A stretch of 64,000 bases of DNA, taken from Myoxocephalus aenaeus (taxonomy: Eukaryota; Chordata; Actinopteri; Perciformes; Cottidae). Position 1 is the first letter of the stretch; each line of letters starts with the position of its first letter. A program made the translations under genes and the position numbers. The stretch covers positions 2,424,501-2,488,500 of the forward strand of contig JBAMJR010000024.1 of the NCBI GenBank assembly GCA_038501785.1, in the 5' to 3' direction. Positions 1 through 15,781 of this stretch are shown piece after piece. The notes below the pieces were generated by a model. That model had not been told where the DNA came from, made no database searches, and worked only from the letters and a program-made list of their open reading frames with translations.

Positions 1-908
1 TCAACGCCATCCATAACTGCGCTGATGAATTGTGATATCAGCGGCCTTGGCACACGGCTCCTCTCTCTCTACCCCCCAAATAATGACCCTAAAGAACTGT
101 GTCTTTGCTGATTGCCAACGGGGGATGGTGGCTTTTGGCTTGTGCCATCAGGAGAACAGCAGTGTCCGCTTGGGTTAATGTCCCTGTATTGATCCCAGCA
201 ACCACTGCTATCGAAAATGAATTACCGAAGCCCGCATAGCAGCGAATCCGTCATCTGTGCTCAGCCAGCCGGCCAGAGCAGCTTATTGGTCGCGGTGGTG
301 ATGGATGTTAACTTTCATTGCTGGCTCCTCGCTCCTAATTCACCAGGGTTTACAACCCAAAACAGCGCGCTGGAAAGTTTTATACTTTCACCAAGAACTT
401 GTACAACTTCCTACCAGTATTGTTGTGTGCGTGTGTGTGTGTGGGGGGGGGGGGGGGGGGCTCCGCTGCACCGCGCGAGGGTCAAGTTAACACCACGCAG
501 ATAAAACCCGCTAAAGCAGCAGGTCAGCAGGGCGTGGGGAACTGATCAGCTATACTTTTCCCATTTTCAATCAATGTTGTTTTTCTTCTATTTAATGCAG
601 CTTGGTCAAATCGTTCATTCAGTCGGCTAAAACTAAATAAATGTAAAAAAAAAAAGAAAATAGAAAAAAAGAATGCAAAGAAAACCCAGACATTTTCCCC
701 TCCTCAAAAAAAAGGAGAAGAAAATCCATGTGTCTGGCCTAGAGCTCAGTTTTAATTTGTATTTTTAATGTACTGTTTTCTGATACGCAAATAAGCATAT
801 CCTATGGCGAATACAATATGAAATATTAACTGTGTCGATATCTGCGGTGTGACTGGGGCGATGCCGCAGAGAGCCGGTGATTTATTTCATATTAATAGCA
901 GCGGGCGA

Positions 909-910
<2 letters not shown>
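1..910. other. Intergenic, no gene recognised
   Basis: There is no supportable gene. An 18-G run lies at 443-460. The first 330 bp have the mixed, low-repeat composition of conserved regulatory DNA, including CTTGGC/TGTGCC half-sites, but I cannot show conservation. Confidence 0.5.
443..460. repeat. G18 homopolymer
   Basis: Eighteen consecutive G following a short GTGT run. Confidence 0.95.

Positions 911-967
<57 letters not shown>
911..967. repeat. (AC)n microsatellite
   Basis: Uninterrupted AC dinucleotides, about 28 units. Confidence 0.98.
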
Positions 968-2196
<1,229 letters not shown>

Positions 2197-3871
2197 TATT
2201 CACATGAATATCCTTAGATGCCGGATTAAGTGTGAAAGTATACACTCATAATTCTCATAAATTCTAACTATTGACCACTAAACACTAAAACTCAGCAGCG
2301 TGTTTGTTGGGAAGTTTTTTTTTCTTCTTTTATTTCTGTTTCTGTCGGGCGAAATATGGCCGAGTTCATTCTTTCAACTTCTGGCTTTGCCTTCAAATGT
2401 TTCCTACAAAGTTTTTTTTAATATAAGCTACAGGCTAAATCAATGTCACCCTGCGTTTTGAATATTACCCGTTTGTCCTGTTAAATCTTTAAACGGGAGC
2501 CTACTGTTAAAACTGCTTGTTTCACACTCAGAGCTGTATTTTAAAAGCCGTAAATGTTGAAAGGAAGAAGAAGAAAAAAAACTGAAAACGAATCACTTGT
2601 GTTTGTAAAGCGTTTTCCTGCAGTTTGTTAAGGAATTAGTGTGTTGCCACAGATTATTATATAGGCCACATTTGCATTTGAAAGCGCCCGGCAATAGAGG
2701 ACTGCTGCTGATCAATAGCCCTGGTGCCATATCGATCCATCCGCAGTCTGATCGATTGGCAGATAGAATTGGGGCGCACATCTCCTCTCTGCTCTCGGTT
2801 TCACTCAAAATGAAAGTCAATGTATGTAGAAATGTGTTTTTAATACAGCGGCGGCCTGAAAATATTTAGGACAACAGGTGCCAAATAATCCTGGCATGGC
2901 CTCCAGAAAACTGTAATCAATAATCGACACAGTGAGATGTTTGTTGATATGTTTCTATTTTCAAATACATAGCAATATAAATGAAGTGTAAATATATTTA
3001 AAGGATAGTTTAATAGGGGAAACATCCATGAAAAAAACAGGCGCGTGTTCAAAATAAAAATATGGAAGTGAAAAAATGGAGATCGTAAGTGGTTGCAGCT
3101 TTTATTTGAATTTTTTATTTCTATTTCTTCGTGGATCTAAATCTATTTTGCTCGGTTCAATTTGTCCAAAGACAAATGTGTTGAAATAAAGGTTCCCGTC
3201 TGTGAGTGTCGTGTAATGTATCGAAAAGAAACGCAATTTGAGACAATAACAATTTGGAGAAAAAAAGTAATCTCTCATAAAGGTCATTGGAACACTCTTA
3301 GATATATTTTCATTCTGACAAGTTGTTTGAGAAATAAGCATCACTCCGGTTTGTTCACATGATGTCACTGCAATCAATAGAGCTACTAATCACGAACACA
3401 TTCAATAGGATATCGATCCGATTGGGCTGGATTACTAAATGTTAGACGGATTAACTCGTTTTTTCAGTTTATCTCGGACACCTCAATTTCTGCAGGCGAG
3501 GCCTCAGAGAGCCATGAGACGGTGATGTGTATTGTGTTGCAGCAACACAAAGTATTAACAGGATAAGACCTGATAATCAGGCTTTTATATTGTTTTAATG
3601 TTAGTCTTTGCAGAATAAAAATAAAATACCAAATTTAAGATATAATAACTATTAATATTCAATTTTATTTATAATAAAGCACTCAAAACAGCCAAAATAT
3701 AGCAAATGCTTTTTTTATATGCATTTAAAATATATCTTTTAATTATAGGGGAATAAATCCCAAAGATTAAAGTGAGAAGAGGAATAAAACATTAAATACA
3801 CCTCTGTGCCTTATCAACATTTTATCAATGCCAACAGAAAAAGTTTCAGATGACTTTCATTTATATTATGT

Positions 3872-3873
<2 letters not shown>
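2197..3873. other. Intergenic with candidate conserved enhancer (2640-2880)
   Basis: No gene was found. The block 2640-2880 has a balanced, non-repetitive composition with GATCAATAG (about 2708), ATCGAT (about 2730 and 2750) and TTTGCATTTG. That pattern is typical of developmental enhancers. Conservation cannot be tested here. Confidence 0.35.

Positions 3874-3964
<91 letters not shown>
3874..3964. repeat. (TG)n microsatellite
   Basis: About 45 uninterrupted TG units. Confidence 0.98.
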
Positions 3965-3965
<1 letters not shown>

Positions 3966-4060
3966 ATTCCCTATATTGTAAACGATAGGCAGAATTGTAT
4001 TTCATATTTAAATAATAAACTTTATTTTGTTTCTGAATTCCTATAATTGTATGTATGACT

Positions 4061-4108
<48 letters not shown>
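4061..4108. repeat. (GATA)12 microsatellite
   Basis: Twelve uninterrupted GATA tetranucleotide units, about 100 bp after a TG array. Confidence 0.98.
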
Positions 4109-4109
<1 letters not shown>

Positions 4110-7100
4110 ATATAGTACATGTTTTTAAATTGATAGGAAAAGTCAATTGGCTCTGAGCAAATGCAAATGAACTGAAAGTGCTTTCGGCCCATTTTTTTAT
4201 GTTTTGCTTTGTGTTTATGATCCATCAGTTGTCTCATGTTCAACTGATGCTGCAGGAATGTGTGTGTGAATGCTTAAGTGAAAGCTATCACACACCAAAA
4301 ATAACTCGCAGTACACGTGGTCCAAACGTTTAAGTTTATATTGTTGATCTCACACACAGCATAACACACACTCCCTTGCTTTTAGATTCTGGATTAAAGA
4401 GATCAGTTTTCAAATGTGGATGCGTATGATAGGGATGATCCGGGGCCCTAATATCTATACGTTTATTCTGCTACATAGATCGTAGATTAGAATGATTATA
4501 GATTGTAATAAGCATGTATTATCTCACAAGCTAGTTAAAGCATTGTTCATTGTTCTTCTCCCCCTGCCCTCCTGGTTTTAAACCTCACAGCTTTTTCTCC
4601 TCTTAAGTACTGCTAACGCTGGATTTATTAGGCTTAAAGAATAGCCTACACATCTTCCTCAAAGGGGATCAGACATTAAGTGTAGATCAAAAGGATAAGG
4701 TCTTAAAAACAGAACAATGCTTCTTGCTCGATACTTATTCTTATTCCCACATGGATGTTAAGGCAGGGATTGTGCATAGCCCACTTTAACCAGCCTTTTG
4801 TTTCAAATTATATGCACGCAATCAACAACAAATCTCATGGCCACAGGGGTTTATTACGCTCCACACATTTTATTAATTTGGCACCAAAATAACAGTTTTA
4901 ATTTGGTATTGAAAGAAAGTATTTATTATAATTCTGCAGCTTTTTAAAGTGACATCATTGGAATCAGTATAGAGGCGGATTGTTTAAAAAAAAAAAAACT
5001 TTGTGTTTGTGTATGAGCCAAAATATCCTGGAAGGTTGTTTTTCTCCTTTCTTTCTTCTTGTTTTTCCTCTGTGTTGTGGAGACAGAAAACAGGAGGCGT
5101 AGATAAATTTAAAGTGCAGGCTCGCACCAGTGTGTGCTTTTGTATTTTCACAGAGACGGCTGCACTGTATGAAACGGTGACACAGCTTCAGGGAAAGTGA
5201 TGGACCGCTCAGTCGGATGTGTAGCGTTCACACACACACACACAGAACAGAACCGGTGACCTACTGCTAGTCATCCTGGCTCTGATATCAAACATGTATT
5301 TCTCCCGGTGTGCTACAACTGCAGCACATGTTTTTTGTTTTTTTTAGATGATATAAATAGTGAAAAATCTCTCTGCCAGTATCGTTTTGCTATCTTGTAA
5401 ATCTTTTTTTATTTCCATCAGCCGAGTAGTGAAACCTCACCGTCAGGGTATAAAAGGGAAGCATGTATCAGTCAGAATAAATGTGGAATCAAGTACAATT
5501 GGCTTTTGCTTAACCCCCCCCCCCCCCCCTCCCCACACCACCACCACCACCACCCATACATGCCCCAGTCCTCCCCCTCTTCCTCCCACCCCTCCCCTAG
5601 TCAAACTCCCACCCTCCACACCCGATAGAGCACCCGTTGCTAGGCGACAGAGGGAGAGATGGATTGAGGAGACATAGTCGATCAATTCTACAGAGAGGGA
5701 GAGAGGAAGGGAGGCAAGGGAGAGAGAGAGAGAAAGGGAGGGAGAAGGTAAGAGAAAGAGGGAGAGAAGAAGGGAGAGGAGGGGAGGACAGAATGCAGAG
5801 TGATTGCAGTCGCACTGAGGCTCCAGTTCGGGCTGAAGACGCTCTTTTGAAACATCTATCTTTGTTAACTGTATCGTGCCTCCGAAAATAAATCCATCTC
5901 TCCAGCTGTCCACCCTTCCATCTTTGTCCAAGTGCTTTACTTTAATACTTTTATCACTACAAATTACAGTCCGCACAAGCAGCCTGTATTTAATATTCCC
6001 TCACTCAAAAGAGAGTTAATTGTATATTGCATGCACTCTTTCTCTCCGGGCTCCCTCTCTTTCTCCATTAGTCACACACACACACAAACATGCAGATGTC
6101 CGGCAATACCACATGCCCCTCCGTGTGTGTATGTGTGTGTGTGTGTGCAGAGCTGGGTGTTGAGCGCATCGACTGAGTATCGATCCCACCACTCACCTCC
6201 CTGCAGTCAGCTCTTGTCCTACATAGCATGCCCTGTCTGATTTCTCCCTTAATGGCTTTTATCCAGCTCCAATCTTTATTTAAACTGAAAAGTAGGAATT
6301 AGCACCCACTTCTATCCTAGTCTCTCTTACCTTTTCTTTTCACTGTCATCTCAGAGCGAGTATCGGCCACTATCGCTCCACTGACCCGTCTTCCTTCCTC
6401 CCCTGGCTATGACTGCATTCCCTCTCGGAAATGTGCAGTACAGTATGTCAACTCCACTTCCTCCTGGTTCCTCAGTGTTTGGTGCTATTTCTTTACGTGC
6501 ATCATATACACATATAGGCGTGTAACTAATGAAGATGTATATTGTCGATTAGTCCTTTGAATGCCATTCATGGATTAAGAGTGATGGCTATAAAATGTCA
6601 GAAATTACAGGCTCAAGGGAACATCTTGAGCCTTCAGTTGATGCTCAATTTACAATCATATAAGATGAAGAACAGCAGAAAACTTCATTTTAGGGTCATT
6701 TTGCTTGAAGAATGACTACATTGATACCATTGTTTTTCTGTGCTGTTCTCCTTTTCTGAAGTTTTTCTTAAAACAATAATCCCGTACGTATATTGAAGAG
6801 TTATTGGTGACTGTAATCATTTCTTTTGTTTTATTACATGCACAACTAAAGAACTAAAGTGAAGAAACATACAATTACATTGGAAAATGCACATGGTGGG
6901 ATGGTAAAAAAACCCTGAGGGCTTGGAAAAGAAACCCACCAAACACTGAAATAAAAGACAGCTGCATATGCTTGCAACCAATTTAGAAACCGACAGATTT
7001 TCAGAAAAAAAAAAAAGATTTTCCAAATTAGAAATACTAAAGATTTGCACTGCTTTTATACATCATACCTCATTTACGTAGTACTGTTCTCGGTCAAAAG

Positions 7101-7500
7101 GAAGTCCATATTGGATGTGAAGAAACTCCTATTATTTCAATGTGAGTGATGAGGGACCAAAGCTGCGGTCCTTTATCATCCTAAAGTCAAAGACAATATG
7201 ACGCTTCAGCAGTCTGAGTGGTTTCTAGTACAAAATGTACAGAGAATTATTGCGAGTATTGTTTTTTGATAGTGAAATCAGACAAAATTGTGAACCTCTC
7301 CTTTAATAGTGGCATCTCTGTATGCACACTGTATCCACGTGTTATTTGAATTAAACTTCATTGATCAATTCTAAACGGGGTCACGAGACAATTCAAGTTA
7401 TTTAAGATGTTTACATCCTCATTCTGGATTGTCATGGCAACAGGGCAGACATCTCGGCCCTCAAAATGAGCTGCATTTATTCTGCACGGACTACTTTTCA
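4109..7500. other. Intergenic, no gene recognised
   Basis: No coding region was found. It contains an octamer-like ATGCAAAT (about 4160), a C16 run (5514-5529) followed by CCCT-rich DNA, an X-box-like motif (5636-5648) and a GA-rich tract (5690-5790). Confidence 0.5.
5636..5648 (+). promoter_or_regulatory. RFX X-box-like motif
   Basis: GTTGCTAGGCGAC differs by one base from the palindromic X-box GTTGCTAGGCAAC bound by RFX factors. It is preceded by a CCCT-rich stretch and followed by a GA-rich tract. Use is not demonstrated. Confidence 0.45.
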
Positions 7501-7960
7501 TATTGATGGCCTTTCCGTATTGTGATCAGCCAGCCACAGCCTGGGGAGGAAACCTCTGCGCGCCGTCATCCCTTTCGATTTGATTTGATTTGTTGCTCAT
7601 AGAGGGAAGTGATGGGAGAGACTCTTATCTTGGCCGAGCAGAAACAAGCCATACCAAATCAGACACATCGGACTATCTGTGCTGGCACACACAATGGGGA
7701 TTAATTGATCCCCTAATACCACAGATAAATCAATTCCTTCCTTCCCCCCTGAGCTCTCTGGCCAATTGGACGGCCCCGCCATTTGATCAACAGAGCATCT
7801 CCAGCCAATGGGAGGAGGCGTGCAGGTTGACTGACAGCGGCACAGAGGTGAGCCCGAAAAGAGGTTACAGGGAGAGGGAGTCCATCAGAAAGCCATTGGC
7901 AGCGGGAGTGAAAGCGAAGGCTGCGGTGTAGTCCAAGTGTACAGCAATCCACTGAGAGCA
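7501..7960. promoter_or_regulatory. Candidate enhancer block
   Basis: This unique, balanced-composition block contains GGGGATTAATTGATCCCC (7696-7713), a near-palindrome with bicoid-class (K50) homeodomain cores, plus CAGATAAATCAATTCC just after it. It resembles conserved non-coding elements around developmental genes. The motif is seen; enhancer function is inference. Confidence 0.35.
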
Positions 7961-8507
7961 CAAACATGCACAGAGGTGGGGCAAAGCTGCATAACAAGGT
8001 ATTAATAGCACCGCTGGGTTGCTGGTCAATACGTGAGATTTAGGCACATGCAAAGACGGAAAGAGGATAGGCAGACGGAGCAATAAGTGTAAATGAACGA
8101 AATATAAAAATGAGAGTTTTAGATAACATCCATCTGTTCTTGACGTTACACATTTAACACCCTCAATAAAAACACATCAACACATCTTTCTGAAGCTCGT
8201 TACAGATGAGCTCCATCCCTTTGGTCAAGACATCAGCCATTTTCCTCAGTTACCCCATCTTATCTCCACCCTCGTTTGATCCATCTCCATTAGACTCTCC
8301 CTTACACAGCCCACCACCATCATTCTCACTCTTTCACTTCTTTTGTATCTCTCCCACCCAATCTTCCTCTTATCAGCACCTTGGCATTTCTGTCTTTCCC
8401 ACAAACACTGTTTTCCTCATACGGCTCATATAATAACAGGCTAAAAATATGCCTTCTTCTTTCTTTTTTTTCTTCTTTCCAGTATTGATTTTGCCCGTAG
8501 CATTGTC

Positions 8508-8511
<4 letters not shown>

Positions 8512-8562
<51 letters not shown>
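8512..8562. repeat. (GA)n microsatellite
   Basis: About 25 uninterrupted GA units. Confidence 0.98.
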
Positions 8563-8565
<3 letters not shown>

Positions 8566-9734
8566 AGAAATGAAGTAGAAACAACTGGAAAAAGAATTAC
8601 TTTCTACGTATGTGGTAATGCTCTCACCTTTCCTATTTTACTTGAGTGGAGAACCACACTCCGCTTTACTTCAGTGCAATACCTTTCAATTTAAAGGTAA
8701 CTGCATTTACTGAGATCCTTTCTCAGCAGCTTTCACCACTCAACCTCACAGAGCACCGAAGCACTCTCACGCTGTACGCTTTTAATAACAACCCGCTGAA
8801 ATTAGAGAAACCTTACCATTGCAAACATGCTCCAGATCAGCTTTTCAGGGAAAATGGTTGGCTCTTTTGGCACTGGTGTGTAATGGGAATGGAGAGAGTT
8901 GATCAATAGGCTATTGATCGTAGCTGGCCAGAGTCTGGGGAATTGAGAGTGAGAATAGAGGGGAGTTGGGGTGGGGGTTGGCTCCAGGTTGAATTTTTAA
9001 AATGCTCCATTTCAGAGATGACAAATAGTCTATTTGAAAAGGGAGAGACAAAGACAGAGCGTCATAAAGAGACGGAGAAAGAGTCTCTGCTTGTTGTGCT
9101 CTTTGAGCAGAGAGCCGAGACCTCCCTGTTTCCCAGAAGTTACAGTCTTTTGGACGAGAGCTGCTGAACTACAAAGACAAAGGGAGCAGGGACTTCTCAG
9201 GCTACAGTAGCTGGTGTGCATTCTGGCTGGAGGAGGAGGAGGAGGGGGGTTTATTATAAAAAAATAAATAAAAATCCTTCAGATCTAGAAGACGGTGCTT
9301 TAAAAGCAGCACGCAGACGGATGGTTTGAGTCAGAATCCTGCAGCTAACGTTACATTAAGCCTCAAATCTACACTCAAGCTACACATTTATGCAGATCGT
9401 GTACTCTTCAGTTCCTGAATTCTTGCCAATATCGGATTTCTCTGGCCACGGCTTTACACCAAGTTTTAAAAAACAAGCCATATCTGAACACTCAAAGTCA
9501 CCAACATTAACTTTCAATATAAAACTAGCCTGCAGGCGCAGGGCACTGCTAGTACCTTTTCTCTCTTTGTAGACACTGAAGAGGGTGAAACAAGTATGCA
9601 ATCTACAGTGCAGCATGTACAGGTAGTCTAGAAACCCTAAAAACACCACTTGGTGCATTTAGATAAGTGTTGCAATGGCAGGTATCTGAATCATATCCTT
9701 TTTTCCACATGCTTTTTCTGTCCATAAATTATAA
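8563..9734. other. Intergenic, no gene recognised
   Basis: No gene. It carries a perfect 9-bp inverted repeat GATCAATAG-G-CTATTGATC at 8901-8919 and a GGA-rich stretch at 9229-9247. Confidence 0.5.
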
Positions 9735-10115
9735 GCTAAAATAAGATAAAATAAGATAATCCTTTATTAGTCCAGCAGTGGGGAAATTGCAGGATTACAG
9801 CAGCCTTGCACACAATAGAGACACATAGTAAAAAACAATCAAGTAATATAAATAAAATAACAATAAACAGTAGTAAAACAGTAGTAAAAACAGTAGTAAA
9901 AACAGTAAGAGAAGAATACAGTAGCAATTTTAAATTAAATATACAGACAGAATAAGAGTATATAAAAGTACTTAAAGGTATTTATATTGCACCAGGTGAG
10001 TGCAATTAAAGTGTCCACAGTGAATAAAGTGTCCAAGTGTCCAAAGTGATTAGTGTTAGAGCTCAGTGTGTTGTGCAGCCTGACAGCAGCGGGAAGAAAG
10101 GACTTGCGATATTGC
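9735..10115 (-). repeat. Interspersed repeat, probable LINE 3' region (minus orientation)
   Basis: On the minus strand it ends in CCCCACTGCTGGACTAATAAAGG followed by ATCTTATTTTATCTTATTTT. This AATAAA-plus-short-tandem-tail ending is typical of teleost non-LTR elements. The other side contains ACAGCAGCGGGAAGAAAGGAC, also a familiar teleost repeat word. The AGTAGTAAAA units at about 9868-9905 are a small internal tandem. The family cannot be named from memory. Confidence 0.55.

Positions 10116-14172
<4,057 letters not shown>

Positions 14173-14207
<35 letters not shown>
14173..14207. repeat. (TG)n microsatellite
   Basis: About 17 TG units. Confidence 0.97.
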
Positions 14208-14208
<1 letters not shown>

Positions 14209-15707
14209 TGTGTGAAGCATCCGCGTCTCAATGGCGTCTTTAGAGAGGTTAATCAGAGGAGAGGTTGAGGAGAGTGTCGGAGTGTCAGGCTGGCTCTGCT
14301 GAAGAGTCCTCGAGCCCTCTCTCTTTCTGTGTTGACACCTCTTAACCTTAGTCTATCATCTCTCACACTCACACACTCCACTTCTATTGACACTCGCTAC
14401 CCCGCAGCTCTCCAAAGACCCGAGGAGAATCCACGACAGTGATTGTCCGTCAGAGGAGAGCCTCGGAGCCCTCGGAGAAGAAAGGATTATATAATGCGCC
14501 GACATATAGAACAAGATGTGATCGGATTGAGTGGTTGTTTCTTTTCCTGGCTCTCCTGGATGGATACGAGACCAAATAATTACACACGGATCAACAAATT
14601 GAACAAATCTGTCGGCCCCCCGACAGAAAAACGCTGAAATCTCGGCGTGCGTTCATTTGTAAATGTGTCGTTTCCTCTCTGTATTCTCGCACCAGGAAGT
14701 GTACAGCATCCGTGTGTCCACCACTGTCACTGGCGAATGTAAGTGAGGTCAGGAGCTCGGGGTCAACTAAGAAGAGGTCAAAGGTCGTAGAGCAGCGGGT
14801 CTTGTTAAAATACCTTTTAGCCTCCTTCAGGGATATTATGTAATGGCTATGGGAATAGGTTAGGTTCCAGGTTGACTGTTGTGTGATGGACACTGGATGA
14901 TATATGTGTTCTGCTTTATGCCAGATGTGTATTCATTACCCTTTTTAAGAAATCAGGATGCAAAGGAAGGGCCGGGAGGTCAAGAGGGGTCACATGTAAG
15001 AGGTTAGCATTTTATATGCGTTTTGGAAGGTGCATCTTCCAGGAAGCGATCATCTCGTATAACACCTCTGAGATGCAAAGACGAAAAGGTTTTCTTTGTG
15101 TGACTAATTAAAATCGTCAAACGCTCCTCTTGCAAAACATGTTTTTTCCCTCCTGGCTTCAGGCTGAACCCGAAGAGGTTTGCGGAAAACTGGGTTGTGC
15201 TGATCAATATATTGGAGGCATTTGAATATCAATACAATGAATGTGCTGTCTTCAATCTTAATTTTTAATACGGTGATAATAAGTGTATTAATTTTCATAA
15301 CTTTCATTCAATAGCTCTGGAATATGAGCGATGATGGCCCATTTTTCCTCGGCGAATATGCATCTCTCTCCTCTGTGTTGCCATTGATCACCCCCCCCCG
15401 CCGAGCTGATTCTCCCCCTCGCTTTGTCCTCTAGTCCCTCCCTCTTTCCTTCCCTTCACACCATCGCACTGTAATATTCATCCTTATTCCCTGTTTCAGC
15501 AAGCTAACTGTGCGCACTACCTTTTATCAGTCCAGAAATGTTAAATTAATAAATTGATATTGACGAGCTATCAGCCGGGGGGATAAATTATTTGGATGCA
15601 GAAGGCTCGGGTCACATGACTTTTAGTACCCACGATTCTGTAATTATTCCCCACGAGAAGAACCTCGGTGTGGTGCATTGCCCTCCCCCCTGGAAATAAA
15701 CAAACAT

Positions 15708-15708
<1 letters not shown>
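14208..15708. other. Intergenic with candidate conserved element (15150-15380)
   Basis: No gene. 15150-15380 is rich in AT homeodomain-type words (GATCAATATATTGG, TTTGAATATCAATAC, GTATTAATTTTCATAA) and resembles conserved enhancers. The same holds more weakly for 15480-15620. Confidence 0.4.

Positions 15709-15779
<71 letters not shown>
15709..15779. repeat. (CA)n microsatellite
   Basis: About 35 uninterrupted CA units. Confidence 0.98.

Positions 15780-15781
<2 letters not shown>

Noticed and set aside
5443..5976. 177-aa minus-strand frame
   Set aside because: Composition is dominated by CT-rich and (CAC)n simple sequence read as Ser/Leu and Val/Gly; no domain visible.
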